This document shows, piece by piece, positions 54,079 to 63,315 of a stretch of DNA of 64,000 nucleotides. The notes under the pieces are model-generated. The model was given only the letters and a program-made list of their open reading frames with translations, was not told the origin of the DNA and ran no database searches. The position numbers and the translations under genes were made by a program. This DNA comes from Geodermatophilus dictyosporus. Its GTDB lineage: Bacteria > Actinomycetota > Actinomycetes > Mycobacteriales > Geodermatophilaceae. Each line of letters begins with the position of its first letter. Positions within the stretch are counted from its first letter, which is position 1. Location: positions 644,045 to 708,044 of the forward strand of contig NZ_FOWQ01000003.1 in the NCBI RefSeq assembly GCF_900115505.1, written 5' to 3'.

Positions 54079-54621
54079 CTACGCCTCGACGGGGACGGGG
54101 ACGGGGGCGTGCTCGGTCTCGTGGTCGAGCAGCCAGCGCTTGACCGGCGTGCCCCACCGGAAGCCGCCCAGGCCGCCGTCGGAGCCGAGCACCCGGTGGC
54201 AGGGCACGAACAGCGCCGCGGCGTTGCGGGCGCAGGCGTTGGCCGCCGCCCGCACCGCCGAGGGCCGGCCGCAGCGGGCGGCGAAGGCGGCGTAGGTGTC
54301 GGGCTGCCCGGCGGGCACCGTGCGCAGCACCTCCCACGCGTCCTCGAGGAACGGCCCGGAGCGCTGCCGCACCCGGACGGCGTCGATCGCGGCGACGTCG
54401 CCGCCGACGAAGGCCTCGACGGTGTCGAGCACGGGCAGGGACCCGGCGTGCTCGACCCAGGTGGGTCGCAGCGAGCGGTGGACGACGGGGAGCAGGTCGG
54501 CGACGTCGCCGGTCCACCCGGCGGCCAGGACGACGTCCTCCCCGTCGGTCCCGGTGGTGACGACGACGGAGAACGGTCCGGGCGGGGTGGCCACGGTGGC
54601 GTGGCGGGCGGGCGGGGTCAT
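54079..54621 (-). CDS. ogt: Methylated-DNA--[protein]-cysteine S-methyltransferase
   Basis: A 180-aa suicide DNA repair protein moving alkyl groups from O6-alkylguanine to its own cysteine. The active site is FVPCHRVLGSDGGLGGFRWG, with acceptor Cys near 141; RAAANACARN and the terminal KRWLLDHE are also typical. The ATG at 54621 overlaps the stop of the ada-alkA gene by four bases, so both repair activities are made together. Confidence 0.95.
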   Translation of the reverse strand: MTPPARHATVATPPGPFSVVVTTGTDGEDVVLAAGWTGDVADLLPVVHRSLRPTWVEHAGSLPVLDTVEAFVGGDVAAIDAVRVRQRSGPFLEDAWEVLRTVPAGQPDTYAAFAARCGRPSAVRAAANACARNAAALFVPCHRVLGSDGGLGGFRWGTPVKRWLLDHETEHAPVPVPVEA

Positions 54622-56102
54622 GACGCACTCCGATCGAGGGGTGGGCGGGTGAAGAGCGTGGGCGCGGCGAGGGCCCAGAGGTGCACCGCGGCGTACGAGC
54701 GCCACGGCCGCCAGCGCGTCGCGGCGTCGGCGTCGGAGCTGCCGACGGCGGCCAGGGCGCGGCGCAGCGCGAGGTCGCCGGGCAGCCACACGTCGGGGTC
54801 CCCGAGACCGCGCATCAGCACGAGGGACGCCGTCCACGGGCCGATCCCCGGCAGCGCCAGCAGGTCGCGGGCGGCCTCCTCGCGGTCGCAGCCGGGGTCG
54901 AGGGCCACCCGGCCCTCGGCGAGCGCGGCGGCCAGCCCGGTCAGGGTGCGGCGGCGGGCGCCGGTGAGGCCGACCGCCGACAGGTCGGCCGCGGCCAGCG
55001 CGGCGGGCCGCGGGAAGGCGTGCGTCAGCGTGCCCACCGGCTCGGCCAGCGGCGTCCCGGCCAGCGCGACGACGCGGGCGGTGAGCGTGCGGGCGCCGGC
55101 CACCGACACCTGCTGGCCGAGCACCGCGCGCGCCGCCGCCTCCGGGCCGTCGGGCGAGGCGGGCACCCGGCGGCCGGGTGCGCCGGCGACCAGCGGGGCC
55201 AGCGCGGGGTCGGCGCCGAGGACCTCGTCGACGGCGAGCGGGTCGGCGTCGAGGTCGAGCAGCCGCCGGCAGCGGGGGACGGCGGCCCGCAGGTCCCGCA
55301 GGTCGGGGAGCAGCAGCCGCGCGGTCACCGCCGGGCCGCCGTCCGCGGCGGGGGAGAGCCGGACGACGCCGGGGCCCGCGGGCAGGTCGAGGACGCGGGA
55401 GAACGTCGTCCCGTCCCACTCCTCCAGGCCCGGGACGGCGTGCAGGCCGAGGAAGTGCAGCACCTCGGCGGCGTCGAACGGCGCGCGGGCGGCCAGCCGC
55501 AGGGTCAGCCAGCCCGGCGTCCCGCCCTCGCCGCCCGGCCGCCGGCGGCGCAGCTCGCTGGGTGTGCAGGCGAACACCTCCCGCACGGTGTCGTTGAACT
55601 GGCGGACGCTGGCGAACCCGGCGGCGAAGGCGACGTCGGCCATCGGCAGGTCGGTGGTCTCGACGAGCACCCGCGCGGTCTGCGCGCGCTGGGCCCGGGC
55701 GACGGCGAGCGGGCCGACCCCGAGCTCGCCGACCAGCAGCCGGTGCACCTGCCGCTCGGAGTAGCCGAGGCGCGCGGCCAGGCCGGGGACGCCGGTGCGC
55801 TCGACCTCGCCGTCGGCGATCAGCCGCATGGCCCGGGCGACGACGTCGGCGCGCACGTCCCACTCGGGCGACCCGGGGACGGCGTCGGGGCGGCAGCGGC
55901 GGCAGGCGCGGAAGCCGGCGGCCTGCGCGCCGGCGGCGGTGCCGAAGAAGCAGACGTTGGCCGCGGCGGGGGTGCGTGCCGGGCAGGAGGGCCGGCAGTA
56001 GATGCCCGTGGTGCGGACGGCGGTGACGAACCAGCCGTCGAAGCGGGCGTCCCGGCTGGCGACCGCGCGGTAGCAGCGCTCGGCGTCCAGAGAGGCGGTC
56101 AC
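54618..56102 (-). CDS. alkA: Ada-AlkA fusion: methyl-sensing AraC-type regulator joined to 3-methyladenine DNA glycosylase II
   Basis: A 494-aa protein. Residues 1-75 are the Ada N-terminal zinc domain with cysteines at 36, 40, 67 and 70 (GIYCRPSCPAR, FRACRRCRPD); C36 is the likely methyl acceptor. Residues ~85-185 are an AraC helix-turn-helix pair. Residues ~200-494 are AlkA with the HhH-GPD core (LLALPGIGPWTASLVLMRGL, then LPGDLALRRAL with the catalytic Asp). The GTG at 56102 follows GGAGGGATC. It senses methylation damage and excises alkylated bases; expression is probably self-activated. Confidence 0.94.
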   Translation of the reverse strand: MTASLDAERCYRAVASRDARFDGWFVTAVRTTGIYCRPSCPARTPAAANVCFFGTAAGAQAAGFRACRRCRPDAVPGSPEWDVRADVVARAMRLIADGEVERTGVPGLAARLGYSERQVHRLLVGELGVGPLAVARAQRAQTARVLVETTDLPMADVAFAAGFASVRQFNDTVREVFACTPSELRRRRPGGEGGTPGWLTLRLAARAPFDAAEVLHFLGLHAVPGLEEWDGTTFSRVLDLPAGPGVVRLSPAADGGPAVTARLLLPDLRDLRAAVPRCRRLLDLDADPLAVDEVLGADPALAPLVAGAPGRRVPASPDGPEAAARAVLGQQVSVAGARTLTARVVALAGTPLAEPVGTLTHAFPRPAALAAADLSAVGLTGARRRTLTGLAAALAEGRVALDPGCDREEAARDLLALPGIGPWTASLVLMRGLGDPDVWLPGDLALRRALAAVGSSDADAATRWRPWRSYAAVHLWALAAPTLFTRPPLDRSAS

Positions 56103-56326
56103 GATCCCTCCTCGCCGGCGCTCGTCGGACTCGTGCCCGGCGGTGCTGTGTCTTCGCGCGTCCTCGCGAGCTCGGCCACGGCACCGATCATGGCAGCGCC
56201 CGGCGCCGGTGACTGGCGGTTTCCGGACGCCGCCGTCGTCCCCGCCCGGAGTGCGCGCTGTCACCCCCTCCCGACAGACTGCCGGGACCCGCCGGTGCTC
56301 CGGCCGGCGGGGACGAAGGGGGAACC

Positions 56327-57616
56327 GTGATCGATCCACCGGCCCGCCGCGGCCCGAGGCCGCCCGCCCGGACCACCGGACGCCAGGTCGTCGTCTTCGC
56401 CGACCCCGAGGACGTGCAGGTCGACTGGTCGGCGGCCGGCATCACCGACGTCGCCGACTCCCGCGACTTCACCTCCGGGCGGGTCCCGGCGCAGACGCTG
56501 CGCGAGGCCGGCGCCACCGTCTTCGCCCGGCTGGGGATCGCCGTCGTCGCGGTCGGCCCCGACCAGGTCGGGGCGCTGCGCGCCGCGGCCCGGCCGGTGC
56601 TGTCGGTCTCGCCGGAGCTGGTGCACCGGGTGCTGCCGGAGGACCTGACCGGGTACGTCCGCGGCTACCGCGACGGCGTCGCCGACCTCGCCGGGCGGGT
56701 CCTCGGCGCCGGCGGCGAGGACGGCGCCGCGGCCCCGCCGCTGTTCCAGGACACCGCGGCCGCGACCTGGGGCGTGCAGGCCGTGCGGGCGACGACGTCG
56801 CCCTACACCGGCAGCGGCATCCGGGTCGCCGTCCTCGACACCGGTCTGGACCTCGAGCACCCCGACTTCGCCGGCCGCGCGGTCACCGCCGAGTCGTTCG
56901 TGCCGGGGCAGACCGCCCAGGACGGCCACGGGCACGGCACGCACTGCGTCGGCACGGCCTGCGGCCCCCAGTCGCCGCCGACCGGGCCGCGCTACGGCGT
57001 CGCCTCGGGGGCCGAGGTCTTCGTGGGCAAGGTGCTCGGCGACGAGGGCAGCGGGGACGACGGCGGCATCCTGGCCGGCATCGACTGGGCGGTGGCCAAC
57101 GGCTGCGCGGTCGTCTCGATGTCGCTGGGCGCCGACGTGGCCGAGGCCCACCCGCCCTACTCCGCCGCGGGCCGGCGGGCGCTGCAGCAGGGCTCGCTGA
57201 TCGTGGCCGCGGCGGGCAACAACGCCGATCGGGAGAACGGCGACCTCGGCTTCGTCGGGGCGCCGGCCAACAGCGTGGAGATCCTCGCCGTCGGCGCGCT
57301 CGACCCGGCGCTGACGGTGGCCTGGTTCTCCGCGCGCAGCCTGCCGGCGCCCGGCGGCGAGGTCGACGTCGCCGCGCCGGGGGTGGACGTGCTCTCCGCC
57401 TGGCCGATGCCCGACCGCTACAACACGATCAGCGGGACCAGCATGGCCACGCCGCACGTCGCCGGGGTCGCCGCGCTGTGGGCCGAGGCCACCGGGCGGC
57501 GCGGCTACGAGCTGTGGGCGACGCTGACCCAGGCGGCGCAGCGGCTGACCGAGCCGTCGGCCGACGTCGGCAGCGGGCTGGCGCTGGCTCCCCAGGAGGG
57601 GGCCGGCGGCGGTTGA
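56327..57616 (+). CDS. S8 family serine peptidase (subtilase) without a visible signal peptide
   Basis: A 429-aa subtilisin-like protease. The catalytic triad is clear: Asp in VAVLDTGLDLEHPDF, His in DGHGHGTHCVGTACG and Ser in ISGTSMATPHVAGVAAL; Asn of the oxyanion hole is in AAAGNNAD. The first ~140 residues contain a prodomain-like segment (GATVFARLGIAVVAVGPDQV). No membrane helix or export signal is seen, so it may be cytosolic. The GTG at 56327 follows GAAGGGGGAA. A small prodomain-like protein is encoded next. Confidence 0.92.
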   Translation: MIDPPARRGPRPPARTTGRQVVVFADPEDVQVDWSAAGITDVADSRDFTSGRVPAQTLREAGATVFARLGIAVVAVGPDQVGALRAAARPVLSVSPELVHRVLPEDLTGYVRGYRDGVADLAGRVLGAGGEDGAAAPPLFQDTAAATWGVQAVRATTSPYTGSGIRVAVLDTGLDLEHPDFAGRAVTAESFVPGQTAQDGHGHGTHCVGTACGPQSPPTGPRYGVASGAEVFVGKVLGDEGSGDDGGILAGIDWAVANGCAVVSMSLGADVAEAHPPYSAAGRRALQQGSLIVAAAGNNADRENGDLGFVGAPANSVEILAVGALDPALTVAWFSARSLPAPGGEVDVAAPGVDVLSAWPMPDRYNTISGTSMATPHVAGVAALWAEATGRRGYELWATLTQAAQRLTEPSADVGSGLALAPQEGAGGG

Positions 57617-57656
57617 CGGCGGCCGCGGGGGGCCTCGACGGGCGTAGCCTCCCGCC

Positions 57657-57902
57657 ATGTCCCTCCCGCTGACGCCGGTCAGCGTGACCGTCGACGACGG
57701 CCACCTGGCCCAGGTCGAGACGGTGGCGCAGGCGCTGCGCGACTCCGGGATGCAGGTCGAGCGGGTGCTCGGCTCGCTCGGCCTGATCACCGGTCGGGCG
57801 CCGGCCGGCGCCCGACCGAGCCTGCTGGCCGTCGAGGGCGTCACCTCCGTCGACGAGCAGCTGCGCTTCTCGCTGCCCCCGCCCGACGCCCCCGTCCAGT
57901 AG
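57657..57902 (+). CDS. Small 81-aa protein resembling a subtilisin prodomain/inhibitor
   Basis: The ATG at 57657 lies 40 bases after the subtilase stop. The sequence (PVSVTVDDGHLAQVETVAQA, then LRDSGMQVERVLGSLGLITG and LLAVEGVTSVDEQLRF) has the beta-alpha-beta-beta-alpha-beta rhythm of I9-type inhibitor folds. Such stand-alone proteins can inhibit or assist the folding of a neighbouring protease. That function is inferred from pattern and position. A TAGCCT -10 candidate precedes it. Confidence 0.7.
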   Translation: MSLPLTPVSVTVDDGHLAQVETVAQALRDSGMQVERVLGSLGLITGRAPAGARPSLLAVEGVTSVDEQLRFSLPPPDAPVQ

Positions 57903-57942
57903 CCGCGGGGACCCTCCCGGCCCGCCGCCCGTTGGGCCGGGT

Positions 57943-58539
57943 GTGCAGGTCGCCCAGCAGGTCCCGTCCCGGCAGCGGAGGGTCGTGGCGCTCGTCGCCG
58001 GTGTCCTCGTGCTGCTCGCGGCCGTGCTGGTGGTCCGCTCGGGAACCGCCGAGCCGCCGCGCTCGGCCGAGTGCGCCGCCGCCGGGCCCGCCGTGCGGGT
58101 CGACCCGGCCGCGGTCCCGGACGGCCCGGTCGCCGGGTACGGCCCGGAGCAGCTGGCCAACGCGGCGGCGATCCTCAACGCCGCGGCGGACCTGGGCCTG
58201 GACACCTGCGCGCAGACGATCGGCGTCATGACCGCGATGGGCGAGTCCTCGCTGCGGGTGCTCGACCGCGGCGACGCCGCAGGGCCGGACTCCCGCGGGC
58301 TGTTCCAGCAGCGGGACAACGGCGCCTGGGGCTCCTACGCCGACCGGATGGACCCCACCACCAGCGCCACCAACTTCTTCCTCGCGCTGCAGGAGGTGCC
58401 CGACTGGCCGTCGCTGGAGCCGACCATCGCCGCGCACCGCACCCAGCGCAACGCCGACCCGTACCACTACGCGCGGTACTGGGACCCCGCGGTCGAGGTC
58501 GTCTCCGCGCTGGCCGGCCGCCCGGTGCTCGGCACCTGA
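57943..58539 (+). CDS. Membrane-anchored lysozyme-like / transglycosylase-like protein
   Basis: A 198-aa protein with one N-terminal membrane helix (about 13-32) and an extracytoplasmic lysozyme-like domain of the sort often attached to actinobacterial NlpC or peptidase proteins (AAAILNAAADLGLDTCAQTI, AMGESSLRVLDRGDAAGPDS and RGLFQQRDNGAWGS). The Glu of GESSL is a candidate catalytic residue. The GTG at 57943 was chosen. A strong terminator hairpin follows immediately. Confidence 0.75.
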   Translation: MQVAQQVPSRQRRVVALVAGVLVLLAAVLVVRSGTAEPPRSAECAAAGPAVRVDPAAVPDGPVAGYGPEQLANAAAILNAAADLGLDTCAQTIGVMTAMGESSLRVLDRGDAAGPDSRGLFQQRDNGAWGSYADRMDPTTSATNFFLALQEVPDWPSLEPTIAAHRTQRNADPYHYARYWDPAVEVVSALAGRPVLGT

Positions 58540-58571
58540 CCGGCCCGTCCACCGACCGGTGGACGGGCCGG
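58540..58571 (+). terminator. Perfect 14-bp terminator hairpin
   Basis: CCGGCCCGTCCACC (58540-58553) and its reverse complement (58558-58571) enclose the loop GACC, starting directly after the stop of the wall-hydrolase gene and before the ABC transporter operon. Confidence 0.72.
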
Positions 58572-58621
58572 CCCACGGAACGGGCGTCCCGGTGGGCACC
58601 GCGACGGGTCAGGCTGGGGCC

Positions 58622-59524
58622 ATGACAGCGATCCAGGTGGCGCCGGTCCCGGTGCCGGCCGGGCAGGACACGGCGGTCCGCGTGCGCGGGCTGGTCAAGC
58701 GGTACGGCGGCCGCGCCGTGGTCGACGGCGTGGACCTCGACGTCCGGCGCGGTGAGGTGTTCGCCCTGCTCGGGCCCAACGGTGCGGGCAAGACGACCAC
58801 GATCGAGGTGCTCGAGGGCGTGCGCCGGCGCGACGGCGGCGAGGTCACCGTCCTCGGGCAGGACCCCGCGTCGGCCGGGCGGGCGTGGCGCGACCGGATC
58901 GGCGTGGTCGCGCAGAGCACCGGCGTCGGCGACGCGCTCACCGTGCGGGAGACCCTCGACCACTTCGCCCGCTACCACGGCACCGCGCGGCCCACCGCCG
59001 AGCTGCTCGCCGCGGTGGGGCTCGCCGAGGCGGCCGGCACGCGGGTGGCCCGGCTGTCGGGCGGGCAGCGGCGGCGGCTGGAGGTCGCGCTCGGCGTCCA
59101 GGGCCGGCCGGAGCTGCTCTTCCTCGACGAGCCGACCACCGGCATGGACCCGGTCGCCCGCCGGCGGTTCTGGGAGCTCGTCCGCGGCCTGCGCGCCGGC
59201 GGGACGACGGTCGTGCTCACCACGCACTACCTCGACGAGGCCGCCGAGCTGGCCGACCGGGTCGGTGTCCTGGCCGGCGGCCGGCTGGTCGACGTCGCCC
59301 CGCCCGGGGAGCTCGGCGCGGAGCTGCGGCGGGTGGCCACGGTGCGCTGGACCGAGGACGGCGCGACCCGCGAGGTGGTCACCCCCGAGCCGGCCGCCGT
59401 GCTGCGCGACCTGCTCGCCGCGCACCCGGCCGGCGAGGTGCCCGGCCTGACCGTCACCCGCCCCGGCCTGGAGGACGTCTACCTGTCCCTGGTCGGCGCC
59501 ACCCCCGAGGGAGGGACCCGATGA
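58622..59524 (+). CDS. ABC transporter ATP-binding protein (drug/polymer exporter type)
   Basis: A 300-aa ATPase with Walker A GPNGAGKTTT near 51-60, the Q-loop, signature LSGGQRRRLEVAL near 146, Walker B LLFLDEPTTGMDP near 165-177 and a switch His in TTHYLDEA. The ~70-residue C-terminal extension is typical of DrrA/CcmA-like exporters. Its stop overlaps the permease ATG (ATGA). It is the first gene of a four-gene operon with permease, histidine kinase and response regulator. The substrate is unknown. Confidence 0.95.
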   Translation: MTAIQVAPVPVPAGQDTAVRVRGLVKRYGGRAVVDGVDLDVRRGEVFALLGPNGAGKTTTIEVLEGVRRRDGGEVTVLGQDPASAGRAWRDRIGVVAQSTGVGDALTVRETLDHFARYHGTARPTAELLAAVGLAEAAGTRVARLSGGQRRRLEVALGVQGRPELLFLDEPTTGMDPVARRRFWELVRGLRAGGTTVVLTTHYLDEAAELADRVGVLAGGRLVDVAPPGELGAELRRVATVRWTEDGATREVVTPEPAAVLRDLLAAHPAGEVPGLTVTRPGLEDVYLSLVGATPEGGTR

Positions 59525-60348
59525 CCGCCGCCCTGACCCCCGCGACCACCCGCCCGGCACCGCCCTCGGCCCTGGCGATCGGCCTGGCCCGCACCGGCCT
59601 GGAGCTGCGGCTGTTCGTCCGCGACCCGGCGCAGGTGGTCTTCTCCTTCGCCTACCCGATCGTGATGCTGGTGATCTTCGCGTCGGTGTTCGCCGGCGAG
59701 GACCGGCCGGGCGGGGTGCCGTTCGCGCAGTACTTCCTCGCCGGGATCGCCGCCACCGGGATCATGCTGACCAGCTTCCAGGCGGTGGGGACGGCGCTGG
59801 CCGAGGAGCGCGAGCGCGGCGACCTGGCCCGGCTGCAGGTGATCGGCACGCCGCCACTGGGCTACTTCCTCGGCAAGGCCGGCCAGGTGCTGGTCACCAC
59901 CGTGCTGCAGCTGGCGGTGCTGCTCACCGTGGCCGCGACCGTCTACGACGTGCCGATGCCCGACGGGGTGGGCCGCTGGCTGACCTTCGCCTGGGTGGTG
60001 CTCCTCGGCGCGGTCGCCGGCACGGTGCTGGGGATCGCGGTGGCGTCGGCGGGCAGCAGCCGCGCGGTGGGCAACGGGATCAGCGCGTTCGCCGTCGTCC
60101 TGCAGTTCTTCTCCGGGGTGTTCTTCGTCTTCTCCGAGCTGCCCTCGTGGATGCAGGAGGTGGCGGCGGTCTTTCCGCTGAAGTGGCTGGTGCAGGGCAT
60201 GCGGTCGGTGTTCCTGCCCGACGCCGCGGCCGTCGCCGAGCCGGCCGGCAGCTGGGAGCACGGGACCACTGCCCTCGTGCTGGCCGCATGGGTGATCATC
60301 GGGCTCGTGGTCTGCGCCCGCACGTTCCGCTGGCGCCGGGCGGCGTGA
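59521..60348 (+). CDS. ABC-2 type transporter permease
   Basis: A 275-aa membrane protein with six helices. It has an N-terminal cytoplasmic segment (ELRLFVRDPAQVVFSFAYPI) and the ABC-2 family features EERERGDLARLQVIGTPPLG after helix 2 and FFSGVFFVFSELPSWMQEVA before the last helix. The ATG at 59521 overlaps the ATPase stop. It forms the membrane channel of the exporter. Confidence 0.94.
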   Translation: MTAALTPATTRPAPPSALAIGLARTGLELRLFVRDPAQVVFSFAYPIVMLVIFASVFAGEDRPGGVPFAQYFLAGIAATGIMLTSFQAVGTALAEERERGDLARLQVIGTPPLGYFLGKAGQVLVTTVLQLAVLLTVAATVYDVPMPDGVGRWLTFAWVVLLGAVAGTVLGIAVASAGSSRAVGNGISAFAVVLQFFSGVFFVFSELPSWMQEVAAVFPLKWLVQGMRSVFLPDAAAVAEPAGSWEHGTTALVLAAWVIIGLVVCARTFRWRRAA

Positions 60349-61586
60349 CCGCCGCCCGCCGCCGGCTGGCCGCCGTCCTCCTCCCCGCCGCCGGGGACGA
60401 GGGCGGCGAGCCGCTGTCCGCGCGGGGGTGGAGCGCCACGGTCGTCGGGATGCACGTCATCTCGGCGGCGGTGTGGACGCTGGCGCTGGCCAGCGTGCTC
60501 TCCGGCGAGGTGACCGCGCCCGGGGAGCAGGGGCCGGTGCTCGCCGTCCTCGGGGTGCTGGCGCTGTCCTACCTGCTCGCCGGCGCGCCGGCCGTGGCGG
60601 GCGGGCACCCGCGGCGGGCGCTGGTCCACCTCGTCGTCGTGGTGGCCTCGTTCGGCCTGCTCGGCTGGCTGGCGCCGGGGCTGCTGTTCCTGCTCTTCCT
60701 CGCCTACCCGCAGGTCTGGTTCGTGGTGCAGGGCCGGCTCACCGGCGTGGCCTGGACGGTGCTGCTGGCCGTGGCCAGCGCGATCGGCCCGGTGTCCGGG
60801 GCCGCGTCCGGGAGCACGACGCTGGAGATCCTGCGCGAGTCCGTCGTCAGCCTGGCGTTCAGCCTCGCCCTGGGGCTGTGGATCAGCCACGTGCTGCGGC
60901 AGAGCGCGGAGCGGGCCGACCTCATCGAGCAGCTCGAGCGCACCCGCTCGGAGCTGGCCACCGCCGAGCGCGAGCGCGGGGTGCTCGCCGAGCGCGAGCG
61001 GCTGGCGGGGGAGGTCCACGACACCCTGGCGCAGGGCTACACCTCGATCGTGGTGCAGGCGCAGACCGCCGCCGCGCTGCTGCCCGCCGACCCCGACGCC
61101 GCCCGCGAGCGGCTGGCGGTGATCGAGGAGGTCGCGCGCGACAACCTGGCCGAGGCGCGGGCGGTGGTGGCCGCGTTCCGGCCGGTGGCCCTGGACGGGT
61201 CGACGCTGGTCGAGGCGCTGCAGCGGCTGGCGTCCCGGTTCGCCCGCGAGACCGGGCTCGCGGTGCGGGTGGACACCGGCGCGCTCGACGGCGTGCCGGC
61301 GCTGCGCACCGACGAGGAGGTCGTGCTGCTGCGCGGGGCGCAGGAGGCGCTGACCAACGTCCGCCGGCACGCGGGGGCCACGGCCGTGGTGCTGCGGCTG
61401 GCGCGGGTGGGCGCACAGGTGTCGGTGCACGTGGAGGACGACGGCGTGGGCTTCGACCCGTCGGCGGTGACCGCGTCCGGGCTGGAGGGGCTGCGCGGCC
61501 GGGTGGCGCAGGTGGGCGGCGAGGTCGACGTCGCCTCGGCGCCGGGTGCGGGGACGCGCGTGACGGTGCGGGTGCCGTGGTCGTGA
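60345..61586 (+). CDS. Two-component sensor histidine kinase (NarL/DesK class)
   Basis: A 413-aa membrane kinase. Residues ~30-190 hold about six membrane helices, followed by a coiled coil. The HisKA_3 box has the phospho-accepting His near 225 (ERLAGEVHDTLAQGYTSIVV). The HATPase domain has the N-box EALTNVRRHAGA and the G-box VEDDGVGFDPS. The GTG at 60345 overlaps the permease stop (GTGA). It probably senses a membrane-active compound and controls the exporter, as in many such operons; this is context only. Confidence 0.94.
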   Translation: MTAARRRLAAVLLPAAGDEGGEPLSARGWSATVVGMHVISAAVWTLALASVLSGEVTAPGEQGPVLAVLGVLALSYLLAGAPAVAGGHPRRALVHLVVVVASFGLLGWLAPGLLFLLFLAYPQVWFVVQGRLTGVAWTVLLAVASAIGPVSGAASGSTTLEILRESVVSLAFSLALGLWISHVLRQSAERADLIEQLERTRSELATAERERGVLAERERLAGEVHDTLAQGYTSIVVQAQTAAALLPADPDAARERLAVIEEVARDNLAEARAVVAAFRPVALDGSTLVEALQRLASRFARETGLAVRVDTGALDGVPALRTDEEVVLLRGAQEALTNVRRHAGATAVVLRLARVGAQVSVHVEDDGVGFDPSAVTASGLEGLRGRVAQVGGEVDVASAPGAGTRVTVRVPWS

Positions 61587-62251
61587 GCCGACCGACGGAC
61601 GGGACCGGCCGGTCGGTGGTCAGGGTCCTGGTGGTCGACGACCACCCGGTGGTGCGCGGCGGGCTGGTCGGCTGGCTGGCGGCGCAGCCCGACCTCGACG
61701 TCGTCGGGGAGGCCGGCGACGGGCAGGAGGCGCTGGCGCTGGTGGCCGCCACCGCGCCGGACGTCGTCCTCATGGACCTGCGCATGCCGCGCATGGACGG
61801 CGTGACCGCCACCGAGCGGCTGACCGCGGCGCACCCGGGCGTCCGGGTGCTGGTGCTGACCACCTACGACACCGACGCCGACATCCTGCGGGCGGTCGCG
61901 GCCGGCGCCACCGGCTACCTGCTCAAGGACGCGCCGCTGCCGCAGCTGGCCGACGCCGTCCGCGCCGCCGCCCGCGGGGAGACCGTGCTCGCGCCCCCGG
62001 TGGCCGCCCGGCTGGTGTCCCGCATGCGCGCGCCGGCCCCCGAGGAGCCCACCCCGCGGGAGCTGGAGGTGCTGGCCGGGGTGGCGCGCGGGCTGACCAA
62101 CGCCGAGATCGGCCGGGAGCTGTTCATCGGCGAGGCCACGGTGAAGACCCACCTGCTGCGGGTGTTCGCCAAGCTCGGCGTCGACGACCGCACCCGCGCG
62201 GTCATGGTCGCCGTCGAGCGGGGGCTGCTGCCCGGTCCCGGCTCGCGCTGA
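61583..62251 (+). CDS. NarL/LuxR family response regulator
   Basis: A 222-aa regulator. The receiver domain (residues ~13-130) has VDDHPVVRGG, the phosphorylated Asp at 65 (VVLMDLRMPRMDG), Thr in LTTYDTD and Lys in GYLLKDAPL. The LuxR helix-turn-helix is at ~157-215 (PTPRELEVLAGVARGLTNAE, then VKTHLLRVFAKLGV). The GTG at 61583 overlaps the kinase stop. Its 3' end overlaps the tail of the convergent methyltransferase pseudogene by 50 bases. Confidence 0.95.
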   Translation: MSRPTDGTGRSVVRVLVVDDHPVVRGGLVGWLAAQPDLDVVGEAGDGQEALALVAATAPDVVLMDLRMPRMDGVTATERLTAAHPGVRVLVLTTYDTDADILRAVAAGATGYLLKDAPLPQLADAVRAAARGETVLAPPVAARLVSRMRAPAPEEPTPRELEVLAGVARGLTNAEIGRELFIGEATVKTHLLRVFAKLGVDDRTRAVMVAVERGLLPGPGSR

Positions 62252-63122
62252 CGCCGCCCGGCCGGGACGCCGACACCGCGAGCAGCGGCGTCCCCGGGAC
62301 GACGCTGCGCGGCGGCTCCGGGTCGAGGCCGACCTCGGTCAGCCGGCGGACCAGCGAGCCGGCGTCGGACAGCTGCAGACCGCCGCCCTGCGCGCGGAGC
62401 AGCAGGTCCATGTGGCGGCTGAACAGCTGCGGCACGGCGACGGTGGTGTTCACGATGAGGGTGCCGCCCCGGGGCGAGGAGGCCGGCGACCGCGCGCAGC
62501 AGGGGCACCCGTGCGGCCGGCGGGAGGTGGTGGACGACGTTGGCGAGCAGGGCGAGGTCGAAGGGCTCGGCGAGCGGCCCTCCCGGTCCCTCGGCGAGCG
62601 CGGTCCGGACGTCGGCCGTCGCGACGGTCGCCCGGTCGGCGAGGCCCCGTTCCCGCAGGGTCCGTGCGGCCAGGGCCGCGGCGGCGGGGTCGACGTCCAC
62701 CTGCTCGGTGAGGTCGCGCCGGCGCGTGCCCTCGGTGAGCAGCGGGCGCAGCCCGCGGTAGAGGTCGGTGTGGAACCCGCCGAAGCCCTGGTAGGTGGCC
62801 CGGACGAGGTCGTCCTCGACGACGGCGCGCCCCGCGCGGGCCAGCCGCCACCGGGCGCCGTCCCCGTCGACGAGCCGGGTCACGGCCGCCACCCGCAGGA
62901 AGGCCTCCAGCAGGTCCGGGTCGGTCGCGCCGGTGCGCCGGGCCAGCTCGGCGGTGCCCGCCGGTGCCTGCGCCAGCGCGTCGAGCACGCCGGTGTCGAG
63001 GGCCGCGGCGACGACCTGCAGGCGAGCGCGGCCTGCCCGTCCTGCGTGACCCGCAGCCGGGCGCGGAGGTCACCCGCCCGCAGCAGCTGGACCAGGGCGT
63101 TGAGGCTGATCAACCGGGCCAT
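62202..63122 (-). pseudogene. Class I SAM-dependent methyltransferase, interrupted by two frameshifts
   Basis: Read across three frames from the ATG at 63122, the gene encodes a winged-helix dimerisation domain plus a methyltransferase domain: MARLISLNALVQLLRAGDLR, LDALAQAPAGTAELARRTGA, YQGFGGFHTDLYRGLRPLLT and FDLALLANVVHHLPPAARVP. The frame is lost near 63020-63030 (about one base missing after VTQDGQAAL) and again near 62467-62474 (one extra G in a CCCCGGGG tract), after which NTTVAVPQLFSRHMDLLLRA continues. Removing that G restores APGGTLIVNTT. It is either a decayed gene or carries two assembly errors. About 307 residues when repaired. Confidence 0.75.
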
Positions 63123-63315
63123 GCGGCCTCCCTGCGGATGAGGGGTGCTCCCGCGGTCACCGTGCCGGTCGCCGGAGCGGGGGACCAGGGTCCCGAGGCC
63201 CGCTGCACCTTCCGAGGACGGCTCCGCGGACCGTCGCGAGGGGTCGCGAGGATCTGGGGATGAGCCGCTGACCTGGGGATTCGGGCTGCGGGACCCAATC
63301 GGGTCGGCTAGGCTT

